Source: Pseudomonas sp. Z8(2022) (GTDB lineage: Bacteria > Pseudomonadota > Gammaproteobacteria > Pseudomonadales > Pseudomonadaceae). Taken from it: 64,000 nt of DNA. The translations under genes and the position numbers were made by a program. Where the stretch lies: contig NZ_CP107549.1 of the NCBI RefSeq assembly GCF_025837155.1, positions 496,001 to 560,000 of the forward strand, in the 5' to 3' direction. Below, one piece after another: positions 9,233 through 18,669 of the stretch (the stretch's first letter is position 1; every line of letters starts with the position of its first letter). The notes beneath the pieces were generated by a model. It saw only the letters and a list, made by a program, of their open reading frames with translations, was not told the DNA's origin and ran no database searches.

Positions 9233-11002
9233 ATGAGCCAATTCGTTATCAACATGTTGTTCGTGGGGGCGTCATTCGCGCTCTACATCGGCATCGCCAT
9301 CTGGGCGCGTGCCGGTTCCACCAAGGAGTTCTACGTCGCTGGCGGTGGTGTGCATCCGGTCACCAACGGCATGGCGACAGCCGCTGACTGGATGTCCGCT
9401 GCTTCCTTCATTTCCATGGCGGGCCTTATCGCCGCCGGTGGTTATGCCAACTCCACCTTCCTCATGGGCTGGACCGGCGGCTATGTGCTGCTGGCGATGC
9501 TGCTGGCGCCCTACCTGCGCAAGTTCGGCAAGTTCACCGTGCCGGACTTCATCGGTGATCGTTTCTACAGTCGTGGCGCCCGCCTGACTGCAGTGATCTG
9601 CCTGGTGATCATCTCCGTGACCTACGTGATCGGTCAGATGGCTGGCGCTGGTGTTGCCTTCTCGCGCTTCCTCGAAGTGAGCAACTCCACCGGCATCTGG
9701 ATCGCTGCGGCGGTGGTCTTCGCCTACGCCGTATTCGGCGGCATGAAGGGCATCACCTACACCCAGGTCGCTCAGTACGTGGTACTGATCGTGGCCTACA
9801 CCATCCCGGCGATCTTCATCTCCCTGCAGCTGACCGGTAACCCGATTCCGCCGCTGGGGCTGTTCGGTGATCACGTCGAATCCGGCGTGCCGCTGCTGCA
9901 GAAACTCGATGAAGTGGTGCGTGACCTGGGCTTCGCTGCGTATACCGCGGATGTCGAGAACAAGCTGAACATGGTGCTGTTCACCATGTCGCTGATGATC
10001 GGTACTGCCGGTCTGCCGCACGTGATCATTCGCTTCTTCACCGTGCCGAAAGTGGCTGATGCTCGTTGGTCCGCTGGCTGGACCCTGATCTTCATCGCCC
10101 TGCTGTACCTCACCGCTCCGGCCGTTGCCTCGATGGCGCGCCTGAACCTGGTGACCACCATCTATCCGGAAGGCGCTTCGGCCCCTGCCCTGTCCTACGA
10201 AGAGCGTCCTGAGTGGGTCAAGAACTGGGAACAGACCGGCCTGATCAAGTGGGAAGACAAGAACGGCGACGGCCGTATCCAGATGTACAACGATGCTGCA
10301 CCGGCCTTCACCGCGACCGCTCAGGAGCGTGGCTGGAACGGTAACGAACTGACCGTGAACAACGACATCCTGGTACTGGCCAACCCGGAGATCGCCAATC
10401 TGCCTGCCTGGGTAGTCGGTCTGATCGCGGCGGGCGCCATTGCGGCGGCACTGTCGACGGCGGCTGGTTTGTTGCTGGCAATTTCTTCGGCGATCAGTCA
10501 TGACCTGATCAAGACCTTGATCAATCCGAAGATCAGCGAGAAGAACGAGATGATCGCGGCGCGGCTATCTATGGCGGCTGCGATTCTGCTGGCAACCTAT
10601 CTGGGCTTGAATCCACCAGGGTTCGCCGCGCAGGTGGTGGCGCTGGCCTTCGGTATTGCAGCTGCGACCCTGTTCCCGGTGCTGATGATGGGGATCTTCT
10701 CCAAGCGCATGAACGACAAGGGTGCGATCTGCGGTATGGTCGCCGGCCTGGTGATCACCTTGCTGTACATCTTCACCTACCTGGGCTGGTTCTTCATTCC
10801 GGAGACCAACATGCTGCCCAACACCCCGGACCAGTGGTTCATGGGTATCTCCCCGGCTTCCTTCGGTACCGTCGGTGCGCTGATCAATTTCGCTGTGGCT
10901 TACGCCGTATCGCAGGTCACCGCCGCACCGCCGCAGGAAATCCAGGATCTGGTGGAAAGCGTACGTACCCCCAAAGGTGCTGGTGCCGCGCTGAGCCACT
11001 AA
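9233..11002 (+). CDS. Sodium:solute symporter (acetate/monocarboxylate type)
   Basis: 589-aa SSS-family carrier of the VC_2705/ActP-like subgroup. It has about 13 membrane helices, with the SSS core seen in FYVAGGGVHPVTNGMATAAD (residues 27-46), ISVTYVIGQMAGAG and GLPHVIIRFFTVP. A hydrophilic insert at about 315-370 (EERPEWVKNWEQ..) is typical of this subgroup. Substrate is probably acetate or a short carboxylate with Na+; the sequence does not settle it. ATG 9233 is chosen over GTG 9227 because GAGGAG lies 7-8 bp upstream. It is paired with the DUF4212 gene and closed by a strong terminator. Confidence 0.88.
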   Translation: MSQFVINMLFVGASFALYIGIAIWARAGSTKEFYVAGGGVHPVTNGMATAADWMSAASFISMAGLIAAGGYANSTFLMGWTGGYVLLAMLLAPYLRKFGKFTVPDFIGDRFYSRGARLTAVICLVIISVTYVIGQMAGAGVAFSRFLEVSNSTGIWIAAAVVFAYAVFGGMKGITYTQVAQYVVLIVAYTIPAIFISLQLTGNPIPPLGLFGDHVESGVPLLQKLDEVVRDLGFAAYTADVENKLNMVLFTMSLMIGTAGLPHVIIRFFTVPKVADARWSAGWTLIFIALLYLTAPAVASMARLNLVTTIYPEGASAPALSYEERPEWVKNWEQTGLIKWEDKNGDGRIQMYNDAAPAFTATAQERGWNGNELTVNNDILVLANPEIANLPAWVVGLIAAGAIAAALSTAAGLLLAISSAISHDLIKTLINPKISEKNEMIAARLSMAAAILLATYLGLNPPGFAAQVVALAFGIAAATLFPVLMMGIFSKRMNDKGAICGMVAGLVITLLYIFTYLGWFFIPETNMLPNTPDQWFMGISPASFGTVGALINFAVAYAVSQVTAAPPQEIQDLVESVRTPKGAGAALSH

Positions 11003-11049
11003 GCATAATCCTGGCCTGACGCCATCTGTCGATGGTCCAGGGTCTGACA

Positions 11050-11080
11050 GACGGGCCTCCACTGGAGGCCCGTCTTTTTT
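11050..11080 (+). terminator. Strong rho-independent terminator
   Basis: Stem GACGGGCCTCC (11050-11060), loop ACT, GGAGGCCCGTC (11064-11074), then six T. It terminates the symporter transcript. Confidence 0.95.
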
Positions 11081-11093
11081 CGGGAACAACCAT

Positions 11094-11600
11094 ATGTTGT
11101 GGACTTTGCTTGCCATCGTGGTGGCGGGGCTCGGCGCTGCCGGTATCGCTCTGCTGCTGCGTAAACTGACGCGTAACAAACTGCCGAAGTGGATCGTGCC
11201 GCTGTTCGGTGGTCTGGGGATGCTGGGTTATCAGGTGTTCTACGAGTATTCCTGGTTCGAGCATCAGCAGGCGCGCCAGCCCAAGGAGTCGGTCGTGGTC
11301 GCGACCGAAGCGGGCCACGTGTTCTGGCGCCCGTGGAGCTACTTCGTGCCGATGGTTACCGCCTTCACCGTGCTCGACAGCAAGAGTGTCGTGCGCGATC
11401 AGGTGGAAGACGCGCAAGTGGCCGAGTTCATGCTCTATCGCTTCGAGAAGCAGCACATCGATCACGTGTCGCATCAGGCACATCTGCTCAACTGCACGAC
11501 CGCCGAACTGTTGCCGCTGGATGAGAAGAAGCAGCCTCTGCTGGCGCAGCTCAAGCGCATCGACAAGGAAGATGCGCTTTATCGTCTGACCTGCCAGTAA
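11094..11600 (+). CDS. Membrane-anchored protein of unknown function
   Basis: 168 aa. It has an N-terminal helix at 3-23 (WTLLAIVVAGLGAAGIALLL), a second hydrophobic segment at 33-48 (WIVPLFGGLGMLGYQV), then a soluble domain of about 115 residues with KESVVVATEAGHVFWRPW and a C-terminal LLNCTT..LYRLTC. No named domain is recognised. It begins 13 bp after the symporter terminator, so it has its own or read-through transcription. No functional inference from the neighbours. Confidence 0.7.
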   Translation: MLWTLLAIVVAGLGAAGIALLLRKLTRNKLPKWIVPLFGGLGMLGYQVFYEYSWFEHQQARQPKESVVVATEAGHVFWRPWSYFVPMVTAFTVLDSKSVVRDQVEDAQVAEFMLYRFEKQHIDHVSHQAHLLNCTTAELLPLDEKKQPLLAQLKRIDKEDALYRLTCQ

Positions 11601-11741
11601 CCAGCAGAACCTAAACGTGCCTTGCCAGCCCTTCGGCAAGGCGCGTGTTCCGCGCTTTTTACGCGTCGATAGACCCAGGTCAATATCCACGCCTGCCACC
11701 TGCATAGAATCGCCAGCCCCTGATTTTTCGAGCTTGCGGTC

Positions 11742-13049
11742 ATGCCCCGTTTTCCCGAACTGTTGTCGCCAGCCGGCACCCTGAAGAACATGCGCTACGC
11801 CTTCGCCTACGGCGCCGATGCGGTGTATGCCGGGCAGCCGCGTTACAGCCTGCGCGTGCGCAACAACGAGTTCGACCACGCCAACCTGGCGCTCGGCATC
11901 AAGGAGGCGCACGCGCAGGGCAAGCAGTTCTACGTGGTGGTCAACATCGCCCCGCACAACGCCAAACTCAGGACCTTCCTCAAGGACCTGGCGCCAGTGA
12001 TTGAGATGCAACCCGATGCGCTGATCATGTCCGACCCCGGCCTGATCATGCTGGTGCGTCAGCACTACCCGCAGATGCCGATTCACCTGTCGGTGCAGGC
12101 CAATGCGGTGAACTGGGCCAGCGTCGAGTTCTGGCGCCAGCAGGGGCTGAGCCGGGTGATCCTCTCACGCGAGCTGTCGCTGGAGGAAATCGAGGAGATC
12201 CGCAGCGAGGTGCCGGGCATGGAGCTGGAAGTGTTCGTCCATGGCGCGCTGTGCATGGCCTATTCCGGGCGCTGCCTGCTGTCGGGCTACATCAACCGCC
12301 GCGACCCCAACCAGGGCACCTGCACCAATGCCTGCCGCTGGCAGTACCAGGCCACGCCCGCGAGCGAGAACGAACTGGGCGAGATCGTCCGTGTGGTCGA
12401 GCCGACGCTGGGCCGGGGCGCACCGACCAGCCAGGCCTTCGTGCTCGAAGAGGCTGGGCGGCCGGGTGAGGAAATGGCCGCCTATGAGGACGAGCACGGC
12501 ACCTACATCATGAACTCCAAGGATCTGCGTGCGGTGCAGCACGTCGAGCGTCTGGTGCGCATGGGCGTGCATTCACTGAAGATCGAAGGGCGTACCAAGA
12601 GCCATTTCTACGTGGCGCGCACCGCGCAGGTCTACCGCCGCGCCATCGACGATGCGCTGGCCGGCAAGCCGTTCGACCCTAGCCTGCTTGGGAGCCTGGA
12701 GTCACTGGCGCATCGTGGCTACACCGAGGGCTTCCTGCGCCGCCATGTGCATGACGAATACCAGAACTACGAGCGCGGCAGCTCGGTCTCGGAACGCCAG
12801 CAGTTCGTCGGCGAGCTGACCGGTGAGCGCCGTGGCGACCTGGCCGAAGTGCGGGTGAAGAATCGTTTCGCCGTGGGCGACGGACTGGAACTGATGACCC
12901 CGCAAGGCAACCTGCGCTTCAGCCTGGAGCACCTGCAGAGTGCTCAGGGGCAGGCGCAGCAGGTAGCGCCGGGCGACGGCCATGTCCTGTACCTGCCGCT
13001 ACCGGCAGATGTGCAACTGGAATACGGGCTGCTGATGCGGGATCTGTAG
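11742..13049 (+). CDS. trhP: U32-family tRNA hydroxylation protein TrhP (YegQ)
   Basis: 435 aa, U32 'peptidase' family. The start PELLSPAGTLKNMRYAFAYG and the Cys cluster CMAYSGRCLLSGYINRRDPNQG..C..C (residues ~170-205) are typical. Family members TrhP/RlhA are not peptidases but prephenate- and Fe-S-dependent RNA hydroxylases. TrhP makes 5-hydroxyuridine at position 34 of several tRNAs, the precursor of cmo5U. Length and motif order fit TrhP (YegQ), rather than RlhA (longer) or UbiU/UbiV (shorter). Monocistronic, followed by REP elements. Confidence 0.88.
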   Translation: MPRFPELLSPAGTLKNMRYAFAYGADAVYAGQPRYSLRVRNNEFDHANLALGIKEAHAQGKQFYVVVNIAPHNAKLRTFLKDLAPVIEMQPDALIMSDPGLIMLVRQHYPQMPIHLSVQANAVNWASVEFWRQQGLSRVILSRELSLEEIEEIRSEVPGMELEVFVHGALCMAYSGRCLLSGYINRRDPNQGTCTNACRWQYQATPASENELGEIVRVVEPTLGRGAPTSQAFVLEEAGRPGEEMAAYEDEHGTYIMNSKDLRAVQHVERLVRMGVHSLKIEGRTKSHFYVARTAQVYRRAIDDALAGKPFDPSLLGSLESLAHRGYTEGFLRRHVHDEYQNYERGSSVSERQQFVGELTGERRGDLAEVRVKNRFAVGDGLELMTPQGNLRFSLEHLQSAQGQAQQVAPGDGHVLYLPLPADVQLEYGLLMRDL

Positions 13050-13099
13050 GTTTTCGCAGGGTGGTTGAGGCGATGCGCAGCCGCGGCAACCACAAAACC

Positions 13100-13147
13100 G
13101 TAGGAGGGGCTTTAGCCGCGATAAACGCTCGCCGCTGAAGCGCCTCC
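13100..13147. repeat. REP doublet (REPIN-like)
   Basis: GTAGGAGGGGCTTTAGCCGC (13100-13119) faces an inverted partner at ~13122-13147 (minus strand TGGGAGGCGCTTCAGCGGCG). The head-to-head arrangement is typical of RAYT-mobilised REPINs. Confidence 0.7.
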
Positions 13148-13217
13148 CACCTGAACAGTTTGTGCGGTTGGAGGAAGCGCCAGCCACGGATACACAGCTT
13201 GCCTCGACCACGAACCC

Positions 13218-13239
13218 GTAGGAGCGGCTTTAGCCGCGA
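13218..13239 (+). repeat. REP element
   Basis: GTAGGAGCGG CTTTA GCCGCGA, one of the best matches in the window to the GTAGGAGCGG REP consensus. It lies 80 bp from the REP doublet. Confidence 0.75.
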
Positions 13240-13272
13240 TGTCTGCCGCGCCGCTGCGCATCTGTAGGAGCG

Positions 13273-13294
13273 CGCTGCCAGGCGATTGGCAGCG
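13273..13294. terminator. Hairpin after the exonuclease gene
   Basis: CGCTGCCA (13273-13280), loop GGCGAT, TGGCAGCG (13287-13294). It lies six bases past the exonuclease stop on the minus strand. No U-tract, so it may act as a mRNA 3' stabiliser or be part of a degenerate REP (GTAGGAGCGCG precedes it). Confidence 0.45.
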
Positions 13295-13299
13295 TGCGG

Positions 13300-14001
13300 C
13301 TACATGGCGTGCTGGCGCCGGCGCCGGCTGGCCAGCTGGCGCTCCAGCTCGCAGAGGCTGTCGATGCCCTGACGGCGCGCCTTGCTGAACAGCATCAGCG
13401 CCAGTTCGGCGGTGACCAGCGCATCGGCGCTGGCGTTGTGCCGCTGGTGTACCTGCAGGCCGAACTCGGCGACCCATTCATCGAGCCCGCCCTGGCGAAC
13501 ACGCGCGTGCGGGCAGAGCAGCGGGGCGATTTCGGCGACATCGAAGAAACTGTGCTGCAGACGATAGCCCAGGTGCTGCTTCAGCGCGCGGGCCAGCATG
13601 CGCTGGTCGAAACCGGCATGGAATGCCAGCAGCGGGCTGCTGCCGACGAACTCCATGAAGTCCAGCAACGCCTCGGCGGGGTCGACACCACGCGCCACTT
13701 CGCTGGGGGCGATGCCATGGATCAGGGTGCTGGCGCTGGCCTGATGGTCGCGCTGGTGCAGGGTGCACTCGAACTGCTCGGCGAAATCGATGGCGCCGTG
13801 GTCGATCACCACCGCGCCGATGGCCAGCACCTGATCACGGCGCATGTTCAAACCGGTGGTTTCCAGATCGAGTACGACGAAACGCTGTTCATGCAGGGGG
13901 CGTTCGTCGAACGCGGCCGGTGCGCTCAGGGCCTGGCGGCGCTGCAACTGCTGCTGGGTCAGGGCCGGGCCGCGGCCGGTGAACCAAGTGAACTTGCTCA
14001 T
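13300..14001 (-). CDS. DnaQ-like 3'-5' exonuclease
   Basis: 233 aa. RNase T/DnaQ exonuclease domain at about 40-210: ExoI motif VVLDLETTGL (D45, E47), ExoII around HGIAPSEV..LLAFHAGFDQRML, and ExoIII HNASADALVTAEL with the catalytic H..D. It is the DEDDh type, resembling the Pol III epsilon subunit but without its C-terminal polymerase-binding extension. Its ATG overlaps the stop of the upstream CBS/nucleotidyltransferase gene (ATGA), so the two are translationally coupled. This pairing suggests a nucleotide-signalling or tRNA/nucleic-acid processing role rather than replication proofreading. Confidence 0.87.
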   Translation of the reverse strand: MSKFTWFTGRGPALTQQQLQRRQALSAPAAFDERPLHEQRFVVLDLETTGLNMRRDQVLAIGAVVIDHGAIDFAEQFECTLHQRDHQASASTLIHGIAPSEVARGVDPAEALLDFMEFVGSSPLLAFHAGFDQRMLARALKQHLGYRLQHSFFDVAEIAPLLCPHARVRQGGLDEWVAEFGLQVHQRHNASADALVTAELALMLFSKARRQGIDSLCELERQLASRRRRQHAM

Positions 14002-15929
14002 AGCTGGTACCTCATGGCCAGGCTGCTCTGCAGACGCTGTGCCTGGCGGAACGACTCGCGCAGAATGCGTCGGTCCAGGTGATTGAGGTGGTCGGGATCG
14101 ACCCGATTGGAGTAGGGCTGCTCGTTGCGCGCCTGCAACTGATGCTGCTGCATGCGCGTCTGCTGAATGAAATGGTAGGCCTCCTCGTAGGCCGCGCCGT
14201 CCAGCGTATCGATCACGCCCTTGGCGATCAGCGCGCGCAGACGCTCCAAGGTGCCGACCGCACCGATGCCATTGGCCAGCGCCAGCAGGCGGGCGCCGTC
14301 GACGAAGGGCGTCAGGCCCTGCACCTTGAGGTCGAGGGTGTCCTTGTCGGCGCCGGAGCGTGCCACCACGAAATCACGGAAGCGTCCGACCGGCGGGCGC
14401 TGGCGCAGGGCGTTCTCGGCCATCATCTTCTGGAACAGGCTGTTGTTGGCGACGCGTCCGAGCAGTTCGCTGCGCAGTTGCTCGCAGCCTTCGTTCGGGC
14501 CCCAGATGGTGCGCAGATCGAAGTAGATCGACGAACTCAGCAGATTTTCCGGCGTGGCTTCGAGGACGAACCCGGCGAAGCGTCGCGACCATTCCTGGCG
14601 TGACAGGCACAGCTCGGGGTTGCCGGCCATGATGTTGCCCTTGCACAGGGTGAAGCCGCACTGCGCCAGGCGCTGGTTGATCTCGCGCGCGATCGGCAGC
14701 AGGCGCTCGCGAATCGCGGCGGCCTCGCTGGCATTCTCGGCTTCGAAGAGGATGCCGTTGTCCTGGTCGGTGTGCAGGGTCTGTTCGCGGCGGCCTTCGC
14801 TGCCGAAGCACAGCCAGGTGAAGGGGATGCCCGGATCGCCCATTTCCTCGAGGGTCAGCTCGATCACCCGGCACACGGTGTGGTCGTTGAGCAGGGTGAC
14901 GATATGGGTGATCTGCGTCGAGCTGGCGCCGTGGGCGAGCATGCGGTCGACCAGCAGGCGGATGTCGCTGCGCAGCCCGGCCAGGGTCTCGACCTTGCCG
15001 GCATGGCGAATGGTGCGCGCCAGGTGTACCAGGTCGACGCGCTGCAGGCTGAACAGATCGCGCTCGGAAATCACCCCGCAGAGTTTCTCGTGCTCCACCA
15101 GGCAGACGTGAGCGATGTGCCGCTCGGTCATGGCGATGGCGGCATCGAAGGCGCTGGCATCCGGTGCCAGATGGAAGGGGTTGGGCGTCATCAGCTGGTC
15201 GATCGGCTGGGCCAGATCCACCCCGTCGGCGACCACCCGACGCAGGTCGCGCAGGGTGAAGATGCCCACCGGCTTGTCGGCCGCATCGAGCACCACGATG
15301 CTGCCCACGTGCTGGTCGTGCATCAGCCGCACCGCGTCGCGTAGCGGCGTGTCGGGCGCGCAGCCAATGGGTTGGCGCATGGCCAGTTCACCCAGGCGGG
15401 TATCCAGCGAATACTGCGCGCCGAGGGTTTCCACCGCGCGCAGTTGCACCTGCTGGTTGACCTGGTCGAGCAGGCTGCTGACGCCGCGCAGGGCGAAGTC
15501 GCGCAACGGGTTGGAGACGGCGAACAGCTTGATGAAGGCGTGCTTGGCCAGCAGCAGGCAGAAGGTGTCTTCGGCGGCCAGGTGTTCGGTGCGCGTGGCG
15601 CGTTCGCCGATCAGCGCCGCCAGGGGGAAACACTCGCCAGCGGTGATCTCGAAGGTGGTCTCGGTGCCGCGTCTCGCGCTGTGCGGGCGCTCGCCGTGCA
15701 CGCGGCCCTGCTTGACGATGTAGAAGTGCTCGACCGGACCATCGCTGGGCTTGATGATCGAGTCGCCCTCGGCATAGAAGCGCAGCTGGCAGTGCTCGAC
15801 CAGAAACGCCAGATGAGCGGTGTCCATCTGGTTGAAAGGCGGGAACTTCTGCAGGAACTCCATGGTGCCGTGGATGTTCTGAAGCACTGCAGTTTTGCCC
15901 GCATCGGCCATCGCGTCGGCCTTGCTCAT
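13998..15929 (-). CDS. Cyclic-nucleotide-binding/CBS/DUF294 nucleotidyltransferase-like protein
   Basis: 643 aa. Domains in order: cNMP-binding (about 25-145, FYAEGDSIIKPSDGPVEHFY), two CBS domains (about 165-290, MRQPIGCAPDTPLRDAVRLM and LMTPNPFHLAPDASAF), DUF294 putative nucleotidyltransferase (about 320-460, CFGSEGRREQTLHTDQDNG with the GS..R..D.D motif), and a DUF294 C-terminal domain. The DxD in TDQDNG marks a possible NTase active site. The start is ATG 15929; the open frame's first ATG (16076) adds a low-complexity leader. Related proteins sit beside an exonuclease or the acetate symporter in other proteobacteria and are thought to sense adenylate energy state; this is inference here. 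Confidence 0.87.
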   Translation of the reverse strand: MSKADAMADAGKTAVLQNIHGTMEFLQKFPPFNQMDTAHLAFLVEHCQLRFYAEGDSIIKPSDGPVEHFYIVKQGRVHGERPHSARRGTETTFEITAGECFPLAALIGERATRTEHLAAEDTFCLLLAKHAFIKLFAVSNPLRDFALRGVSSLLDQVNQQVQLRAVETLGAQYSLDTRLGELAMRQPIGCAPDTPLRDAVRLMHDQHVGSIVVLDAADKPVGIFTLRDLRRVVADGVDLAQPIDQLMTPNPFHLAPDASAFDAAIAMTERHIAHVCLVEHEKLCGVISERDLFSLQRVDLVHLARTIRHAGKVETLAGLRSDIRLLVDRMLAHGASSTQITHIVTLLNDHTVCRVIELTLEEMGDPGIPFTWLCFGSEGRREQTLHTDQDNGILFEAENASEAAAIRERLLPIAREINQRLAQCGFTLCKGNIMAGNPELCLSRQEWSRRFAGFVLEATPENLLSSSIYFDLRTIWGPNEGCEQLRSELLGRVANNSLFQKMMAENALRQRPPVGRFRDFVVARSGADKDTLDLKVQGLTPFVDGARLLALANGIGAVGTLERLRALIAKGVIDTLDGAAYEEAYHFIQQTRMQQHQLQARNEQPYSNRVDPDHLNHLDRRILRESFRQAQRLQSSLAMRYQL

Positions 15930-16087
15930 GGGCTTGCGCCTCGCAGTTTCGGGATGCTGCCAGTGTGGCCCCGACCCAGGGGCGTTGCCCATTGCACCTA
16001 AGTAGGGTGTGGGCGAGGGTGTTGCCCCCGGCTCAGGCTTGTACAGGGCGCGTCCGGCGTCAGGAGTATTCGCCACTACCCGACATG

Positions 16088-16113
16088 AAAAACCGCCCCG
16101 TAGGGCGGTTTTT
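16088..16113. terminator. Bidirectional rho-independent terminator
   Basis: AAAAACCGCCC (16088-16098), loop CGTA, GGGCGGTTTTT (16103-16113). It serves the minus-strand glcB gene (stop at 16133), and the A/T ends allow function on either strand. Confidence 0.92.
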
Positions 16114-16132
16114 CATGCATGCAGCATCAGCA

Positions 16133-18310
16133 TCACAGACCGTTCTTGGCCTTGAACTCGCGGCGACGACGGTGCAGCACCGGCTCGGTGTAGCCGTTGG
16201 GCTGCTTGGTGCCTTCGAGTACCAGCTCCAGCGCGGCCTGGAACGCGACGTTGTTGTCGAAGTCCGGAGCCATCGGGCGGTACAGCGGGTCGCCTGCGTT
16301 CTGGCGATCCACCACCGGCGCCATGCGCTTGAGGCTCTCGACCACCTGAGCTTCGCTGACGATGCCGTGGCGCAGCCAGTTGGCCAGCAGCTGGCTGGAG
16401 ATGCGCAGGGTAGCGCGGTCTTCCATCAGGCCGACATCGTTGATGTCCGGCACCTTGGAGCAGCCGACGCCCTGGTCGATCCAGCGCACCACGTAGCCGA
16501 GGATGCCTTGCGAGTTGTTGTCCAGCTCGTTGCGGATTTCTTCTGCCGACCAGTTGGTGTCCTTGGCCAGCGGGATGGTCAGGATGTCGTCCACGGAAGC
16601 CGGGGTGCGCTTGGCCAGCTCGGCCTGACGGGCGAACACGTCGACCTTGTGGTAGTGCAGCGCATGCAGGGTAGCGGCGGTCGGCGACGGTACCCAGGCG
16701 GTATTGGCGCCGGACAGCGGGTGGGCGATCTTCTGCTCGAGCATGGCGGCCATCAGATCCGGCATGGCCCACATGCCCTTGCCGATCTGAGCGCGGCCCT
16801 GCAGGCCGGTGGCCAGGCCGACGTCGACGTTGTTGTTCTCGTAGGCGCCGATCCAGGTCTCGCTCTTCATGGCGGCCTTGCGCACCACGGGGCCGGCTTC
16901 CATGGAGGTGTGGATCTCGTCACCGGTACGGTCAAGGAAGCCGGTGTTGATGAATACCACGCGCTCGCTGGCGGCCTTGATGCAGGCCTTCAGGTTGACG
17001 GTGGTGCGGCGCTCTTCGTCCATGATGCCGACTTTCAGGGTGTTGCGGGCCAGGCCCAGGACATCCTCGACGCGAGCGAAGATTTCGCTGGTGAAGGCGA
17101 CCTCTTCCGGGCCGTGCATCTTCGGTTTGACGATGTACACGCTGCCGGTACGGGTGTTCTTGCGCGTGGTGTTGCCGATCAGGTTGTGCACCGCGATCAG
17201 GCTGGTGAACAGCGCGTCCATGATGCCTTCCGGCAGTTCATTGCCCTGCTCGTCGAGGATCGCCGGGTTGGTCATCAGGTGGCCGACGTTGCGCACGAAC
17301 AGCAGCGAGCGGCCATGCAGGGTCAGCTCCGAACCGTCCGGTTTGGTGTAGACGCGGTCCGGGTTCATGGTGCGGGTGAAGGTGGTGCCACCTTTGGTGA
17401 CTTCTTCGGCCAGATCGCCCTTCATCAGGCCCAGCCAGTTCTTGTAGACCACCACCTTGTCGTCGGCATCGACGGCAGCGACGGAGTCTTCGCAGTCCAT
17501 GATGGTGGTCAGCGCAGCTTCCATCAGCACGTCTTTCACGCCTGCGGCGTCGGTGCTGCCGATGGGGCTGGAGGCATCGATCTGGATCTCGAAGTGCAGG
17601 CCGTTGTGCTTGAGCAGTACGGCGACCGGCGCACTGGCCTCGCCCTGGAAACCAACCAGCTGCGCGTCGTCGCGCAGGCCGCTGTTGCTGCCGCCCTTGA
17701 GAGCGACGACCAGCTTGCCGTCGACGATGGCATAACCGGTGGAGTCTGCGTGGGAGCCGGCAGCCAGCGGTGCGGCCTCGTCGAGGAAAGCGCGGGCGAA
17801 GGCAATGACCTTGTCACCGCGCACCTTGTTGTAGCCCTTGCCCTTCTCGGCGCCGCCTTCTTCGCTGATCACGTCGGTGCCGTACAGCGCATCGTACAGC
17901 GAGCCCCAGCGGGCGTTGGACGCGTTCAGGGCGAAGCGTGCGTTCATCACCGGCACGACCAGCTGCGGGCCGGCCAGGCGGGCGACTTCTTCGTCGACGT
18001 TGGCAGTAGTGGCCTGGAAGTCTTCCGGCTCCGGCAGCAGATAGCGGATTTCCTGGAGGAAGGCCTTGTAGGCTGCCGCGTCATGAGCCTGACCCTTGCG
18101 CGCCTGGTGCCAGGCATCGATCTGCGCCTGCAGTTCGTCACGCTTGGCCAGCAGGGCACGGTTCTTCGGCGCCAGGTCCTTGATGACCGCAGCGGCACCG
18201 GCCCAGAACTTGTCGGCAGCGATGCCGGTACCGGGGATGGCTTCGTTGTTCACGAAGTCGTACAGGGCTTTGGCGACCTGCAGGCCACCGACTTGAACGC
18301 GTTCAGTCAT
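16133..18310 (-). CDS. glcB: Malate synthase G
   Basis: 725 aa, the length of malate synthase G and much longer than malate synthase A. It condenses glyoxylate with acetyl-CoA to malate and CoA in the glyoxylate shunt and glycolate use. Motifs: [17 protein letters not shown] (catalytic region with Mg ligand), [18 protein letters not shown], and [27 protein letters not shown]. The start [11 protein letters not shown] at 18310 is chosen; ATG 18340 would add ten residues. It stands alone with its own terminator, without the glycolate oxidase genes. Confidence 0.96.
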   Translation of the reverse strand: MTERVQVGGLQVAKALYDFVNNEAIPGTGIAADKFWAGAAAVIKDLAPKNRALLAKRDELQAQIDAWHQARKGQAHDAAAYKAFLQEIRYLLPEPEDFQATTANVDEEVARLAGPQLVVPVMNARFALNASNARWGSLYDALYGTDVISEEGGAEKGKGYNKVRGDKVIAFARAFLDEAAPLAAGSHADSTGYAIVDGKLVVALKGGSNSGLRDDAQLVGFQGEASAPVAVLLKHNGLHFEIQIDASSPIGSTDAAGVKDVLMEAALTTIMDCEDSVAAVDADDKVVVYKNWLGLMKGDLAEEVTKGGTTFTRTMNPDRVYTKPDGSELTLHGRSLLFVRNVGHLMTNPAILDEQGNELPEGIMDALFTSLIAVHNLIGNTTRKNTRTGSVYIVKPKMHGPEEVAFTSEIFARVEDVLGLARNTLKVGIMDEERRTTVNLKACIKAASERVVFINTGFLDRTGDEIHTSMEAGPVVRKAAMKSETWIGAYENNNVDVGLATGLQGRAQIGKGMWAMPDLMAAMLEQKIAHPLSGANTAWVPSPTAATLHALHYHKVDVFARQAELAKRTPASVDDILTIPLAKDTNWSAEEIRNELDNNSQGILGYVVRWIDQGVGCSKVPDINDVGLMEDRATLRISSQLLANWLRHGIVSEAQVVESLKRMAPVVDRQNAGDPLYRPMAPDFDNNVAFQAALELVLEGTKQPNGYTEPVLHRRRREFKAKNGL

Positions 18311-18669
18311 CACTTGCCTCACTCTCTGAGCTTTACTCAATAGCCGCGTCGGGCTTCTCTGAAAACGACCTGCGTGATTAACGCCTGCGCTTTCAGAGAG
18401 GCTCGCCGGAGACGGGCTGGCCGTCTTGTAGTCCGTGGCGCGGCATACTACATCAAGATTCCGGGGAAATGCAGTGGGTGCGCGTCAGACTGCGACCAAA
18501 AGACTAAACCCGGTCACGCTGAATACGCTATGCGTACAAAAAACTGCGCTATTGTTCCATAAAATATGTAAAAACGTACACGATTAATTGCCCGCGCTAC
18601 TGACAACGGCGGCAATATGGCCTACGCGCGACCTTGCCTATACTGGCTGAACCTCTACTGGAGCCTGCC
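18311..18669. other. Intergenic region between glcB and the GNAT gene
   Basis: A 359-bp divergent spacer holding the promoters of both flanking genes. It becomes A/T-rich at 18500-18590 (TTGTTCCATAAAATATG and AAAAACGTAC stretches), where promoters are most likely. No operator could be assigned. A 62-codon frame at 18374 has no ribosome site and is not believed. Confidence 0.5.

Noticed and set aside
15965..18343. 792-codon plus-strand frame across glcB
   Set aside because: It is the shadow of malate synthase G, which shows all family motifs on the minus strand.
18374..18562. 62-codon frame between glcB and the GNAT gene
   Set aside because: No ribosome site, no motif, and it occupies the promoter region of two divergent genes.
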